NCBI GenBank assembly: GCA_024277475.1
Contig: JAJRVC010000436.1
Location: 1-12,361, forward strand
DNA length: 12,361 nt
Origin: Deltaproteobacteria bacterium
Lineage (GTDB): Bacteria > Desulfobacterota > Desulfobacteria > Desulfobacterales > JAFDCJ01
Direction of reading: 5' to 3'
This document shows positions 6,309 to 12,361 of this stretch, one piece after another. Numbering within the stretch: position 1 is the stretch's first letter; every line of letters starts with the position of its first letter. The translations under genes and the position numbers were made by a program. A model generated the notes under the pieces. The model saw nothing but the letters and a program-made list of their open reading frames with translations, was not told the origin of the DNA and made no database searches.

Positions 6309-7475
6309 ATGTTTAAGATTTCGTTGAAAATGATTGTTGCAGCAGTTATCATTTTAGGTTTTTTAAATGTGACCGGTGTTGCCGTTGCCGGTGGGATGCA
6401 AAAAATCGGTAAACTTGAAAAATATGTCGATATTGTTGCCTGGCCCGGTTACATCGAAAGAGGTGATACCGACAAAAATTTTGACTGGGTTACCGAATTC
6501 GAAAAAAAGTATAATTGTAAAGTCCGAATCAAAACTGCCGGCACTTCCGATGAAATGGTTGCATTGATGAATCAAGGTGGTTTTGACCTTGTAACGGCTT
6601 CAGGTGATGCCAGCTTAAGACTGATAGCCGGCAAGCGGGTTCAGGAGATAAACATCGACTTAATTCCCAGCTGGAATAAAATTGACCCGCGTCTTCAAAA
6701 TTCTCCCTGGCATACCGTAAAAGGAAAGCATTACGGAGTGCCTTACCAATGGGGGTCGAATGTTTTAATGTACAACACTGAAGCCTTTAAAACCCCGCCC
6801 ACAAGCTGGGAGGTTGTTTTCAAAGAAATGGTTTTGCCGGATGGGAAATCAAATAAAGGCCGCGTTCAGGCTTTCGATGGTGCTATTTATATCGCCGATG
6901 CAGCGCTATTTTTAAAATATCACCAGCCTGAGCTGGGCATTAAAGACCCTTATGAGCTCAATGAAGAACAATATAAAGCTGCTTTGGATCTGCTGAGACA
7001 GCAGCGCAAAATCGTCAATCGATACTGGCATGATGCCTTTATCCAGATTGATGATTTTACCAACGAAGGGGTTGTCGCATCGTCGGCCTGGCCCTTCCAG
7101 GTCAATATTTTAGTATCAAAAAAGCAACCGATTGCCAGTGTCATTCCGGTTGAGGGCGCAACCGGTTGGGCGGATACAACCATGATGCATGCGGATGCTC
7201 CGCATCCCAACCTCGCTTACAAATGGCTGGAGTGGTCCATCAATAAGAAACTTCAAGGAGATCTGGCGGCCTGGTTTGGGTCGGTCCCTGTTGTGTTGGA
7301 TGCCTGTAAAGGGAATAAATTGCTTGGCGATGAAGGCTGTACCGTAAATGGTCTGGATAATTTCGAAAAGATCAGTTTCTGGCGAACACCGGTGTCCAAG
7401 TGCGAATCCCAAGGGACCTGTGTCCCCTATTATCGATGGGTTACGGATTATATCGCGGTTCTCGGTGGACGGTAA
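6309..7475 (+). CDS. ydcS: YdcS-type ABC transporter solute-binding protein
   Basis: This is a 388-residue periplasmic receptor with a Sec signal peptide (basic MFKISLK, hydrophobic core, cleavage likely after Ala27 in AVA-GG). The mature part follows E. coli YdcS closely along its whole length, with IVAWPGYIERGDTDKNFDWV, TSDEMVALMNQGGFDLVTASGDASLRLI, GVPYQWGSNVLMYNTEAF, LPDGKSNKGRVQAFDG, NEGVVASSAWPFQ, GWADTTMMH and a C-terminal DYIAVLGGR. The family is related to spermidine/putrescine binding protein PotD, and E. coli YdcSTUV is linked to putrescine uptake, so a polyamine or related cation is the likely ligand; this is not proved by sequence. AAAGGAGG before the ATG is a strong ribosome site. 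It is the first gene of ydcSTUV, followed by a structured 151-bp gap, as often seen where the binding protein is made in excess. Confidence 0.95.
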   Translation: MFKISLKMIVAAVIILGFLNVTGVAVAGGMQKIGKLEKYVDIVAWPGYIERGDTDKNFDWVTEFEKKYNCKVRIKTAGTSDEMVALMNQGGFDLVTASGDASLRLIAGKRVQEINIDLIPSWNKIDPRLQNSPWHTVKGKHYGVPYQWGSNVLMYNTEAFKTPPTSWEVVFKEMVLPDGKSNKGRVQAFDGAIYIADAALFLKYHQPELGIKDPYELNEEQYKAALDLLRQQRKIVNRYWHDAFIQIDDFTNEGVVASSAWPFQVNILVSKKQPIASVIPVEGATGWADTTMMHADAPHPNLAYKWLEWSINKKLQGDLAAWFGSVPVVLDACKGNKLLGDEGCTVNGLDNFEKISFWRTPVSKCESQGTCVPYYRWVTDYIAVLGGR

Positions 7476-7494
7476 TTATGGTTGGCAGTTAACG

Positions 7495-7517
7495 ATCGGT
7501 ATACAGACTCAACCGAT
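7495..7517 (+). other. Stem-loop after ydcS
   Basis: ATCGGT (7495-7500) pairs perfectly with ACCGAT (7512-7517) across an 11-base loop, starting 20 bases past the ydcS stop. No T run follows, so it is more likely an mRNA 3'-end stabiliser than a terminator. Confidence 0.45.
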
Positions 7518-7524
7518 ACCTGCG

Positions 7525-7592
7525 GAGATCGGGGTGACATGGCCAAATAGCAAATACTGTTTCTTTACAAAATGGCTTGTCAATCCGATCTC
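7525..7592 (+). other. Long stem-loop in the ydcS-ydcT gap
   Basis: GAGATCGG (7525-7532) pairs with CCGATCTC (7585-7592). The stem resumes inside with GACA (7536-7539)/TGTC (7578-7581) and GCCA (7542-7545)/TGGC (7573-7576), separated by small internal loops, giving about 16 pairs around a 27-base apical loop. It ends 34 bases before the ydcT start and could limit readthrough or protect the ydcS message; the role is inferred. Confidence 0.5.
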
Positions 7593-7626
7593 TCTAAAAT
7601 AATTATCCGGGAAGAAAATCAAGATA

Positions 7627-8658
7627 ATGAAAGCTGCAGTAAGCTTCAATGAAGTTTGCCGGTTCTATGGGGAAGTTCATGCAATCGATCATGTCAGTTT
7701 TGAGGTTGCAGATGGAGAGTTTTTCTCGATGCTGGGACCGTCCGGATCTGGAAAGACGACCAGTCTCAGGCTCATTGCCGGGTTTGAAAAACCAACATCA
7801 GGTGATATCCTGATACATGGTTTTGCCACCCAAAATGTTCCGCCCTATGAGCGCAACGTCAACACCGTCTTTCAGGATTATGCCCTTTTCCCTCACATGA
7901 CTGTTTTGAAGAATGTGGCTTATGGATTGATGGTGAAAGGGGTTGATAAAAAAGGGTACAACCGCAAGGCAACTGAAATGCTGAACCTGGTGAAACTGGA
8001 GGGTATGGAACATCGTCATCCTTCTCAACTTTCCGGGGGGCAAAGGCAGCGCGTTGCGCTTGCCAGAGCCCTCATCAATGAGCCCCGGGTTCTTTTGCTG
8101 GATGAACCGCTCGGCGCGTTGGATCTAAAACTCAGAAAGCAAATGCAGGTTGAATTAAAGGCCCTGCAGCGACAATTAGGCATCACCTTTATTTACGTAA
8201 CCCATGACCAGGATGAAGCCCTGTCAATGAGTGATCGTCTGGCGGTATTCAACGCCGGAGAAATTGAACAAATCGGCACCCCTGAAGAAATCTATGAAGA
8301 TCCGGCTTCGGAATTTGTTGCCGATTTTGTTGGAAACGCAAACATCATCCGCAAAAATTCAGCTTTTAAGCTGACAGGGCAGGGTCGTTCTTTTTCGATT
8401 CGCCCTGAACGAATCCGATTTTTGAAAAGCAACAACCTTCAGCAGGATGGCCTTTGCATTGCAGAAGGTGAAATAAAAGACATCCATTATCATGGGGCCG
8501 GCACACAATATTTGCTCCAATTATCCAATGGAGATAAAATTGTATTAATTCAGCAAAATTCCGAGAACCTGCCGGCAAACCCTGCTGAAAAATACGACAT
8601 CGGCGTAAGAAAAAAAATAGCCTGGAGTAAAAAAGACATGCGCTACTTTAGCAGCTGA
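7627..8658 (+). CDS. ydcT: ABC transporter ATP-binding protein, YdcT type
   Basis: This 343-residue ATPase powers the importer from the cytosolic face of the membrane. Walker [10 protein letters not shown] is at 37-45, the Q-loop Gln at 83 ([11 protein letters not shown]), the signature [15 protein letters not shown] at 135-149, Walker B VLLLDEP at 155-161 with catalytic Glu160, and the switch His at 193 in YVTHDQDEA. After about 230 comes the C-terminal TOBE-type domain usual in polyamine, iron and sugar importer ATPases ([23 protein letters not shown]). Length and motifs match E. coli YdcT. The ribosome site is weak (GGGAAG lies rather far upstream), consistent with low expression relative to ydcS. 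It precedes the permease gene by nine bases, so the three membrane-complex genes are one translational block. Confidence 0.95.
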   Translation: MKAAVSFNEVCRFYGEVHAIDHVSFEVADGEFFSMLGPSGSGKTTSLRLIAGFEKPTSGDILIHGFATQNVPPYERNVNTVFQDYALFPHMTVLKNVAYGLMVKGVDKKGYNRKATEMLNLVKLEGMEHRHPSQLSGGQRQRVALARALINEPRVLLLDEPLGALDLKLRKQMQVELKALQRQLGITFIYVTHDQDEALSMSDRLAVFNAGEIEQIGTPEEIYEDPASEFVADFVGNANIIRKNSAFKLTGQGRSFSIRPERIRFLKSNNLQQDGLCIAEGEIKDIHYHGAGTQYLLQLSNGDKIVLIQQNSENLPANPAEKYDIGVRKKIAWSKKDMRYFSS

Positions 8659-8667
8659 GTTGAGGAT

Positions 8668-9621
8668 ATGAACCCCGCAGCAGGATTAAAAACCCATTTC
8701 GTACCCACCCAAACAATGAGCGGCAGACTATCCACATTTTTGTATCGCCGTCCTCTCTTTCTTCTTTTTCTTCTACTGGTGCCGCCTTTACTATGGCTGG
8801 GGGTGATTTATCTTGGCTCACTGTTGGCGCTGCTGATGCAGAGCTTTTTTTCGATCGATGAGTTTAGCGGTGTAATCAAGTATGAATTTACCTTACGGAC
8901 ATATCTGGAACTGCTCAGCCCCGCCAATATGGATATCGTAGTGCGAACAGTTCTGATGGCAGGTTCGGTAACGGTTGCGGCGGCAGTGATTGCATTCCCG
9001 ATAGCCTATTACATGGCCCGTTATGCCAAGGGACGCGTCAAGGCAATTTTTTACCTGGCGGTGATGTTGCCATTGTGGTCCAGTTATCTCGTCCGGGTTT
9101 ATTCCTGGAAACTTATCCTGGCAAAAGAAGGTATCCTGAACTGGATTTTTGCCAAATTGCATATTCTATGGGTGATGGAGGGTGTTCTCTCCCTACCGGT
9201 TGTCGGCGGAACATCGTTGTCGGTCAGTTACCTTGGCACTTTTCTTGTGTTTTTGTACATCTGGATGCCTTATATGGTGTTGCCGGTGCACGCAGCATTG
9301 GAGCGCGTCCCACCGTCTTTGATCGAAGCATCATCCGATTTGGGAGCAAAACCAGGTCAATCCTTTCGCAACGTTATCTTTCCATTGGCTTTTCCCGGTG
9401 TAGTCGCCGGCTCCATCTTTACGTTCTCATTAACCTTAGGTGACTATATTATTCCTGGAATTATCGGTTCTTCGCGGTTTTTTATCGGACAAGCCGTATT
9501 CGCGCATCAGGGGACTGCCGGCAATATCCCTATGGCGGCCGCTTTTTCGGTGGTACCCATTGTAATCATGGCGATTTATCTGTATCTGGCAAAAAAGATG
9601 GGGGCTTTCGATGCGCTTTAG
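8668..9621 (+). CDS. ydcU: ABC transporter permease, YdcU type
   Basis: This 317-residue inner-membrane subunit has about six membrane helices: one near 30-55, then about 92-115, 124-148, 185-210, 240-260 and 290-308. The cytosolic EAA loop that docks on the ATPase is at about 220-245 ([20 protein letters not shown]...G). Sequence features follow E. coli YdcU, including [58 protein letters not shown] and the C-terminal GAFDAL. It forms the transmembrane channel with YdcV. The start ATG at 8668 follows GAGG at a tight spacing; a second in-frame ATG 16 codons on is possible, but the upstream start matches the family length. The 3' end overlaps the ydcV start by 11 bases, indicating translational coupling. 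Confidence 0.93.
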   Translation: MNPAAGLKTHFVPTQTMSGRLSTFLYRRPLFLLFLLLVPPLLWLGVIYLGSLLALLMQSFFSIDEFSGVIKYEFTLRTYLELLSPANMDIVVRTVLMAGSVTVAAAVIAFPIAYYMARYAKGRVKAIFYLAVMLPLWSSYLVRVYSWKLILAKEGILNWIFAKLHILWVMEGVLSLPVVGGTSLSVSYLGTFLVFLYIWMPYMVLPVHAALERVPPSLIEASSDLGAKPGQSFRNVIFPLAFPGVVAGSIFTFSLTLGDYIIPGIIGSSRFFIGQAVFAHQGTAGNIPMAAAFSVVPIVIMAIYLYLAKKMGAFDAL

Positions 9622-10426
9622 GAAGAACAACGGCTCACCGTTTATGTTAAAACTGGCTACCCTGTCAGGGCTGCTTTTTTTGCACATTCCTTTTGGGTTT
9701 ATACTCCTGTATGCCTTTTCAACCGAAGATAAATCCTACCAATTTCCCCCTCCCGGGTTAACCTTCAAGTGGTTTTCAGTCGCTTTTCAGCGCCAGGACA
9801 TTTGGGATGCAATCAGTTTATCATTCAGAGCGGCTTCCATCTCTACGCTGATCGCGATCACATTGGGCACGCTTGCAGCAGCAGCAATTTACAAAAGGAA
9901 ATTTTTAGGCAGGGAAACCATTTCTCTGTTAATTATTTTACCGATTGCGCTACCGGGAATTATTACCGGTATTTCACTCCGGAGTGCCTTTAATTTAGGT
10001 AATATACCCTTCAGTTTCTGGACGATCGTGCTGGGCCATGCCACTTTTTGCATCGTTGTGGTTTACAATAATGTTCTTGCGCGTTTCAGACGTATTTTAC
10101 CCTCTCAGATTGAAGCATCAATGGATTTGGGAGCCAACGGGTTTCAAACATTCCGCTACGTTGTTCTGCCCAATATTGCCACTGCCCTGCTGGCAGGCGG
10201 CATGCTGGCTTTTGCCCTCAGTTTCGATGAGGTCATCGTAACGACCTTTACGGCAGGGCAGCAGGCAACCCTGCCCATCTGGATGCTGTCCGAATTGGTA
10301 CGACCACGGCAGCGCCCGGTCACGAACGTTGTTGCCGTTTTTATCATAGCCGTCACCTTTATACCCATTCTTGGCGCTTACTATTTCACGCGCGGTGCCG
10401 AAAATGTTGAGGGAACCGGCAAATAA
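9611..10426 (+). CDS. ydcV: ABC transporter permease, YdcV type
   Basis: This 271-residue inner-membrane subunit is the second half of the channel. Helices lie near 14-35, 68-93, 103-123, 138-156, 192-212 and 238-258. The EAA loop is at about 168-196 ([21 protein letters not shown]...LLAG). Strong family blocks are the [23 protein letters not shown] segment (periplasmic), [26 protein letters not shown] and [16 protein letters not shown], all as in E. coli YdcV. It is the last gene of the operon. No aldehyde dehydrogenase (the ydcW that follows in E. coli) or other catabolic gene comes after it, so the fate of the imported compound is not shown here. Confidence 0.93.
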   Translation: MRFRKNNGSPFMLKLATLSGLLFLHIPFGFILLYAFSTEDKSYQFPPPGLTFKWFSVAFQRQDIWDAISLSFRAASISTLIAITLGTLAAAAIYKRKFLGRETISLLIILPIALPGIITGISLRSAFNLGNIPFSFWTIVLGHATFCIVVVYNNVLARFRRILPSQIEASMDLGANGFQTFRYVVLPNIATALLAGGMLAFALSFDEVIVTTFTAGQQATLPIWMLSELVRPRQRPVTNVVAVFIIAVTFIPILGAYYFTRGAENVEGTGK

Positions 10427-10764
10427 GTGTTGTTTCAGGCGGGTTAGATCCTGGTGCGGTGATATGATCGCTTTCGGTTCTTCTGCCGGCGGCAGATCGG
10501 ATTAAGCGAAGGAATGCCTGATGACTTTAAACAGTTCAGACGTAACAGACAATTTCAAACCGTCCCCCTTTTGCCCAATATCTGCGTCCCGATGAGCGGG
10601 ATTTGTCAACAGGCTCCAATTTTTATCCTTGAAATCTTTCAATGTAATGTGTCATTTTGGCGCCAAGAATCAATTTATGAGTTGCCATTTTGGCTCCAAA
10701 GCTATATATTTTAATTATTAAAAATAGGCAGATTGTAAACTTCTGCCGTGGAGGGAAGTAGAAT
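10427..10764 (+). other. Spacer between the transporter operon and the toxin-antitoxin pair
   Basis: This 338-bp stretch has no convincing gene; the 66-codon frame at 10514-10714 has no family likeness and runs across the promoter. It holds a compact palindrome TCTGCC-GGC-GGCAGA (10482-10496), which may end the transporter transcript although no T run follows, and the tacAT promoter with its operator candidates near the right side. Confidence 0.6.
10653..10710 (+). promoter_or_regulatory. tacAT promoter with paired palindromic operator candidates
   Basis: A -35 TTGCCA (10682-10687) and a -10 TATATT (10705-10710) are spaced by 17 bp, about 54 bp before tacA. The spacer contains the near-palindrome TTTGGCTCCAAA (10689-10700). 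A perfect palindrome TTGGCGCCAA (10657-10666) lies upstream. Both sit in a 14-bp direct repeat CATTTTGGC(G/T)CCAA at 10653-10666 and 10686-10699, offset by 33 bp or about three helical turns. Ribbon-helix-helix antitoxins usually repress their own promoter through such repeated sites; binding by TacA is inferred. Confidence 0.6.
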
Positions 10765-11052
10765 ATGTCGATATCTAAAGAAAATCAGCGTGTTTCCGCA
10801 CGAGTGCCAACTCACGTTTACGATACCCTGGCACAGGCGGCCGATCTTATGGGTGCAACGCTTAACCAATTCCTTGTACAGTCGGCTATTGAAAAAGCTC
10901 AGAAAGTCATTGAAAATGAACGCTTGATAAAAATGACGACCCGTTCAGCAGATGCTTTTTTTGATATAATTGAAAATCCTCCAGTTCCCAATGAAAAACT
11001 CATGGATGCCATGAGAGCATATAAGGGTTCATTCGATAATGCTGAAAATTGA
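10765..11052 (+). CDS. tacA: TacA-type antitoxin (DUF1778, ribbon-helix-helix)
   Basis: This 95-residue protein has the DUF1778 pattern: an N-terminal ribbon-helix-helix at about 8-50 (QRVSARVPTHVYDTLAQAADLMG, then TLNQFLVQSAIEKAQKVI) that dimerises and binds DNA, and a C-terminal tail from about 55 (LIKMTTRSADAFFDIIENPP...) that wraps the toxin in known TacA-TacT complexes. It overlaps the acetyltransferase toxin gene by 14 bases, the usual antitoxin-first order. GGAGGGA before the ATG is a good ribosome site. It probably represses its own promoter through the palindromes at 10653-10699. Confidence 0.93.
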   Translation: MSISKENQRVSARVPTHVYDTLAQAADLMGATLNQFLVQSAIEKAQKVIENERLIKMTTRSADAFFDIIENPPVPNEKLMDAMRAYKGSFDNAEN

Positions 11053-11551
11053 AACGGTTAGCCGGGATCACAATAGATCAGGATTCGATTGCGGCAACGA
11101 TGCGCTCAATCAGTATCTCAAAAAAATAGCCCGACAACATCTCAATAAAGGACTGTCGCGTACATTTGTACTCATTGATGATAGTATGCCAACGGAGATC
11201 CTTGGCTTTTTCACTTTAGTTTCGTGTGAGATATTTGTTGATAAACTGCCTCGTAAATACGGTAAAAAATATCCTTCAAAGGCTCCTGCTGCAAAACTTG
11301 CGAGACTCGCTGTTGCCAAAAACCGACAAAGACAGGGTTTGGGCGCTCACATGATGATCAATGCTGTTGAACGGGTCCTCAGAGTTTCTCAAGATTTGGG
11401 TATTATTGGTTTTTTCGTGGACGCTAAAGACAATAAAGCAAAAGTCTATTACAAACAATTTGGTTTCATCCAACTACCTGACAACCCCTTAGAACTTTTT
11501 CTGCCACTCGCGACTCTTCGGAAGGCATATGATACGTTTTCAAAGGGGTGA
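11039..11551 (+). CDS. tacT: TacT-type GNAT acetyltransferase toxin
   Basis: This 170-residue GNAT protein is of the kind that acetylates the amino group of aminoacyl-tRNA and blocks translation. The N-terminal FDCGNDALNQYLKKIARQ (16-33) is typical of the toxin subgroup. The acetyl-CoA binding segment is LARLAVAKNRQRQGLGAHMM (88-107, with the QRQGLG pyrophosphate loop), followed by a helix. The expected catalytic Tyr lies in KVYYKQFGF (135-143), probably Y138. The C-terminal strand LELFLPLATL completes the fold. Overlap with tacA shows coupled translation. The tRNA target (for example Gly-tRNA in Salmonella TacT) cannot be read from the sequence. The gene looks intact. Confidence 0.93.
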   Translation: MLKIETVSRDHNRSGFDCGNDALNQYLKKIARQHLNKGLSRTFVLIDDSMPTEILGFFTLVSCEIFVDKLPRKYGKKYPSKAPAAKLARLAVAKNRQRQGLGAHMMINAVERVLRVSQDLGIIGFFVDAKDNKAKVYYKQFGFIQLPDNPLELFLPLATLRKAYDTFSKG

Positions 11552-11576
11552 CCATATGATGGAAAAAAGATAAGAT

Positions 11577-11601
11577 AGCCTCCCGCGGGGCTTCAGGTTT
11601 T
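11577..11601 (+). terminator. Possible terminator after tacT
   Basis: AGCCTC (11577-11582) pairs with GGGGCT (11587-11592), including one G-T pair, around a CCGC loop. TTTT follows at 11598-11601. It lies 26 bases after the tacT stop. The stem is short, so confidence is modest. Confidence 0.4.
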
Positions 11602-11649
11602 ATGGAGACCTTATGCTATTGCCGATTGATTCTACGGAGGAACAGGAAA

Positions 11650-11946
11650 ATGAAAAATGAAACCAGCAATCGCCGGCCGGATATAACTCTAAACGACGTC
11701 GAAATAGGTGATGTTTTATTATCCTGCGGGCGGGGGGAACTCTCCCGCGCGATTCGACTGCTGGATGGGGGCGACTACAGCCATGCGGCCCTTTGTGTCA
11801 ACTTAGACGAAAGAGACGGTCCCAAAATTGTTGAATCCACCCGCAAAGGCGTGGTGGAAAACCCATTGGCACCGGACAATGGACCCGGCCAATGCGTTCC
11901 AAAAAACTCAAACAGATCTCCAAATATTCCAACGCGAAAATTCTAA
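11650..11946 (+). pseudogene. Truncated YiiX/NlpC-P60-like protein (permuted papain-like fold), probably frameshifted
   Basis: The frame starts at ATG 11650-11652, nine bases after GGAGG, and gives 98 residues. Residues about 17-65 match the start of YiiX-like permuted NlpC/P60 domains: LNDVEIGDVLLSCGRGELSR, then LLDGGDYSHAALCVN with the Ser-His pair holding the catalytic His, followed by the second strand PKIVESTRKGVVENPL. Full-length relatives are roughly twice as long and carry the catalytic Cys in the missing half. After ENPLA the sequence becomes Asn/Pro-rich and stops at 11946. A different plus frame stays open from about 11860 to the TAG at 12028-12030 (containing RPMRSKKLKQISKYSNAKI), so a frameshift near 11870-11890 is possible, but that extension is not clearly family-like. 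Function, if any, is unknown. Confidence 0.6.
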
Positions 11947-12101
11947 CAAGGTTAACGGCTAAAGGGGAGGTGAATGGAGTACCCAATGAGCCTCTGCCGC
12001 CGGCGCTTTTGAGGCTGGATACTTCTGGATAGGCAAGATTGTCGACAAACAGATTCAAAGTGGATACTCTATTTTTAAGTGAATACTTGGAGATGTGACC
12101 T

Positions 12102-12266
12102 GTGGGGACAATTACAGCCAAACAACTCAAGCAAAAAACTGGAGAAGTAATAAAACGTATCAAATCCGGTGAACGACTTACACTGACATATCGGGGGAAA
12201 CCGCTTGCCATTATTGAGCCTGCCACTGACAAGGATATAAAGATGTTAGATAGTTTCCATCCATAA
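12102..12266 (+). CDS. Phd/YefM-type antitoxin, short (54 aa)
   Basis: This gene was found by reading the plus strand directly. A GTG start follows GGAG (12089-12092) at nine bases, and an in-frame TGA lies two codons upstream, so no earlier start exists. The protein reads TITAKQLKQKTGEVIKRI, then KSGERLTLTYRGKPLAIIEPA (near 22-41), the hallmark of Phd/YefM antitoxins, which bind DNA as dimers and neutralise RelE- or PIN-type toxins. It stops after a short tail (DKDIKMLDSFHP), shorter than the usual 75-90 residues, so the toxin-binding part is reduced. No toxin frame begins in the 95 bases that remain; a partner may lie outside the window or be lost. A divergent frame on the opposite strand is a shadow. 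Confidence 0.8.
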   Translation: MGTITAKQLKQKTGEVIKRIKSGERLTLTYRGKPLAIIEPATDKDIKMLDSFHP

Positions 12267-12283
12267 ATGGCCCTTTTTTCTCT

Positions 12284-12361
12284 GAGCGGCGTTCTCCGCG
12301 GGTTTACGTCTGCGAAGTACGAAAAGTACGTCTCAACGTAAACCCTTGTGCGGCCTTGCTC
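12284..12361. repeat. Long interrupted inverted repeat at the right edge
   Basis: Perfect arms GGGTTTACGT (12300-12309) and ACGTAAACCC (12336-12345) enclose a second small hairpin GTAC-GAAAA-GTAC (12317-12329) with nearly the same centre. Each arm is flanked 12 bases out by GAGC (12284-12287) and GCTC (12358-12361), so the symmetry spans the whole stretch up to the window edge. A separate GCGG/CCGC hairpin lies in the left flank (12287-12299). It directly follows the Phd-like gene; it may be an intergenic repeat or a recombination site. Confidence 0.55.

Noticed and set aside
11798..12232. Minus-strand frame of 144 codons
   Set aside because: It crosses the YiiX-like fragment and the Phd-type gene on the opposite strand and shows no recognisable pattern.
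12267..12341. Tiny plus frame (24 codons) starting right after the Phd-type stop, as a possible toxin
   Set aside because: It lies within the inverted repeat, is far too short for a toxin, and has no ribosome site apart from coupling.
12284..12361. Integron attC site
   Set aside because: The arms do not match the conserved RYYYAAC / GTTRRRY core boxes, and no integrase or cassette pattern is visible.

Overview
The window looks like a chromosomal segment of a selenoprotein-using, anaerobic-type proteobacterium, most plausibly a member of Desulfobacterota. This is inferred from an AhpD-like gene with an in-frame UGA exactly at a catalytic Cys position, the mix of transport, redox and toxin-antitoxin genes, and moderate GC with AT-rich spacers. 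No rRNA, tRNA or taxonomic marker gene is present, so the assignment is tentative.

Left part (1-3372, all minus strand). The 5' end of a secreted ABC-type binding protein runs off the left edge. It is followed by a decayed IS630-type transposase remnant and a CMD/AhpD-like gene that appears to be a selenoprotein: E68, C80, Sec83 and H87 match the AhpD active site, the frame stays open for 49 codons after the UGA, and a SECIS-like hairpin follows it. A 408-bp spacer packed with hairpins separates this from a two-gene unit: a class IV (type II) branched-chain aminotransferase (ilvE) and, upstream of it, a conserved-looking protein of unknown function.

Centre (3373-10426). A LysR-type regulator is divergent from the unknown-ilvE unit across an AT-rich spacer with two dyads sharing TGATACT. 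A cytosolic arylsulfotransferase-like beta-propeller protein (minus) is convergent with lysR and divergent from a complete ydcSTUV-type ABC importer (plus; binding protein, ATPase, two permeases). That family is related to polyamine importers. The importer has a near-consensus promoter, and the ydcS-ydcT gap can form two hairpins, one of them long, which may set binding protein versus membrane component levels.

Right part (10427-12361, plus strand). This is accessory in character. It holds a TacA/TacT-type toxin-antitoxin pair with a palindromic operator candidate inside its promoter, a truncated YiiX/NlpC-P60-like gene, a small Phd/YefM-type antitoxin without a visible toxin, and a long inverted repeat at the right edge.

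The strongest unusual item is the AhpD-like selenoprotein. Next are the hairpin-dense spacer beside it, the TacAT operator, and the structured ydcS-ydcT spacer.
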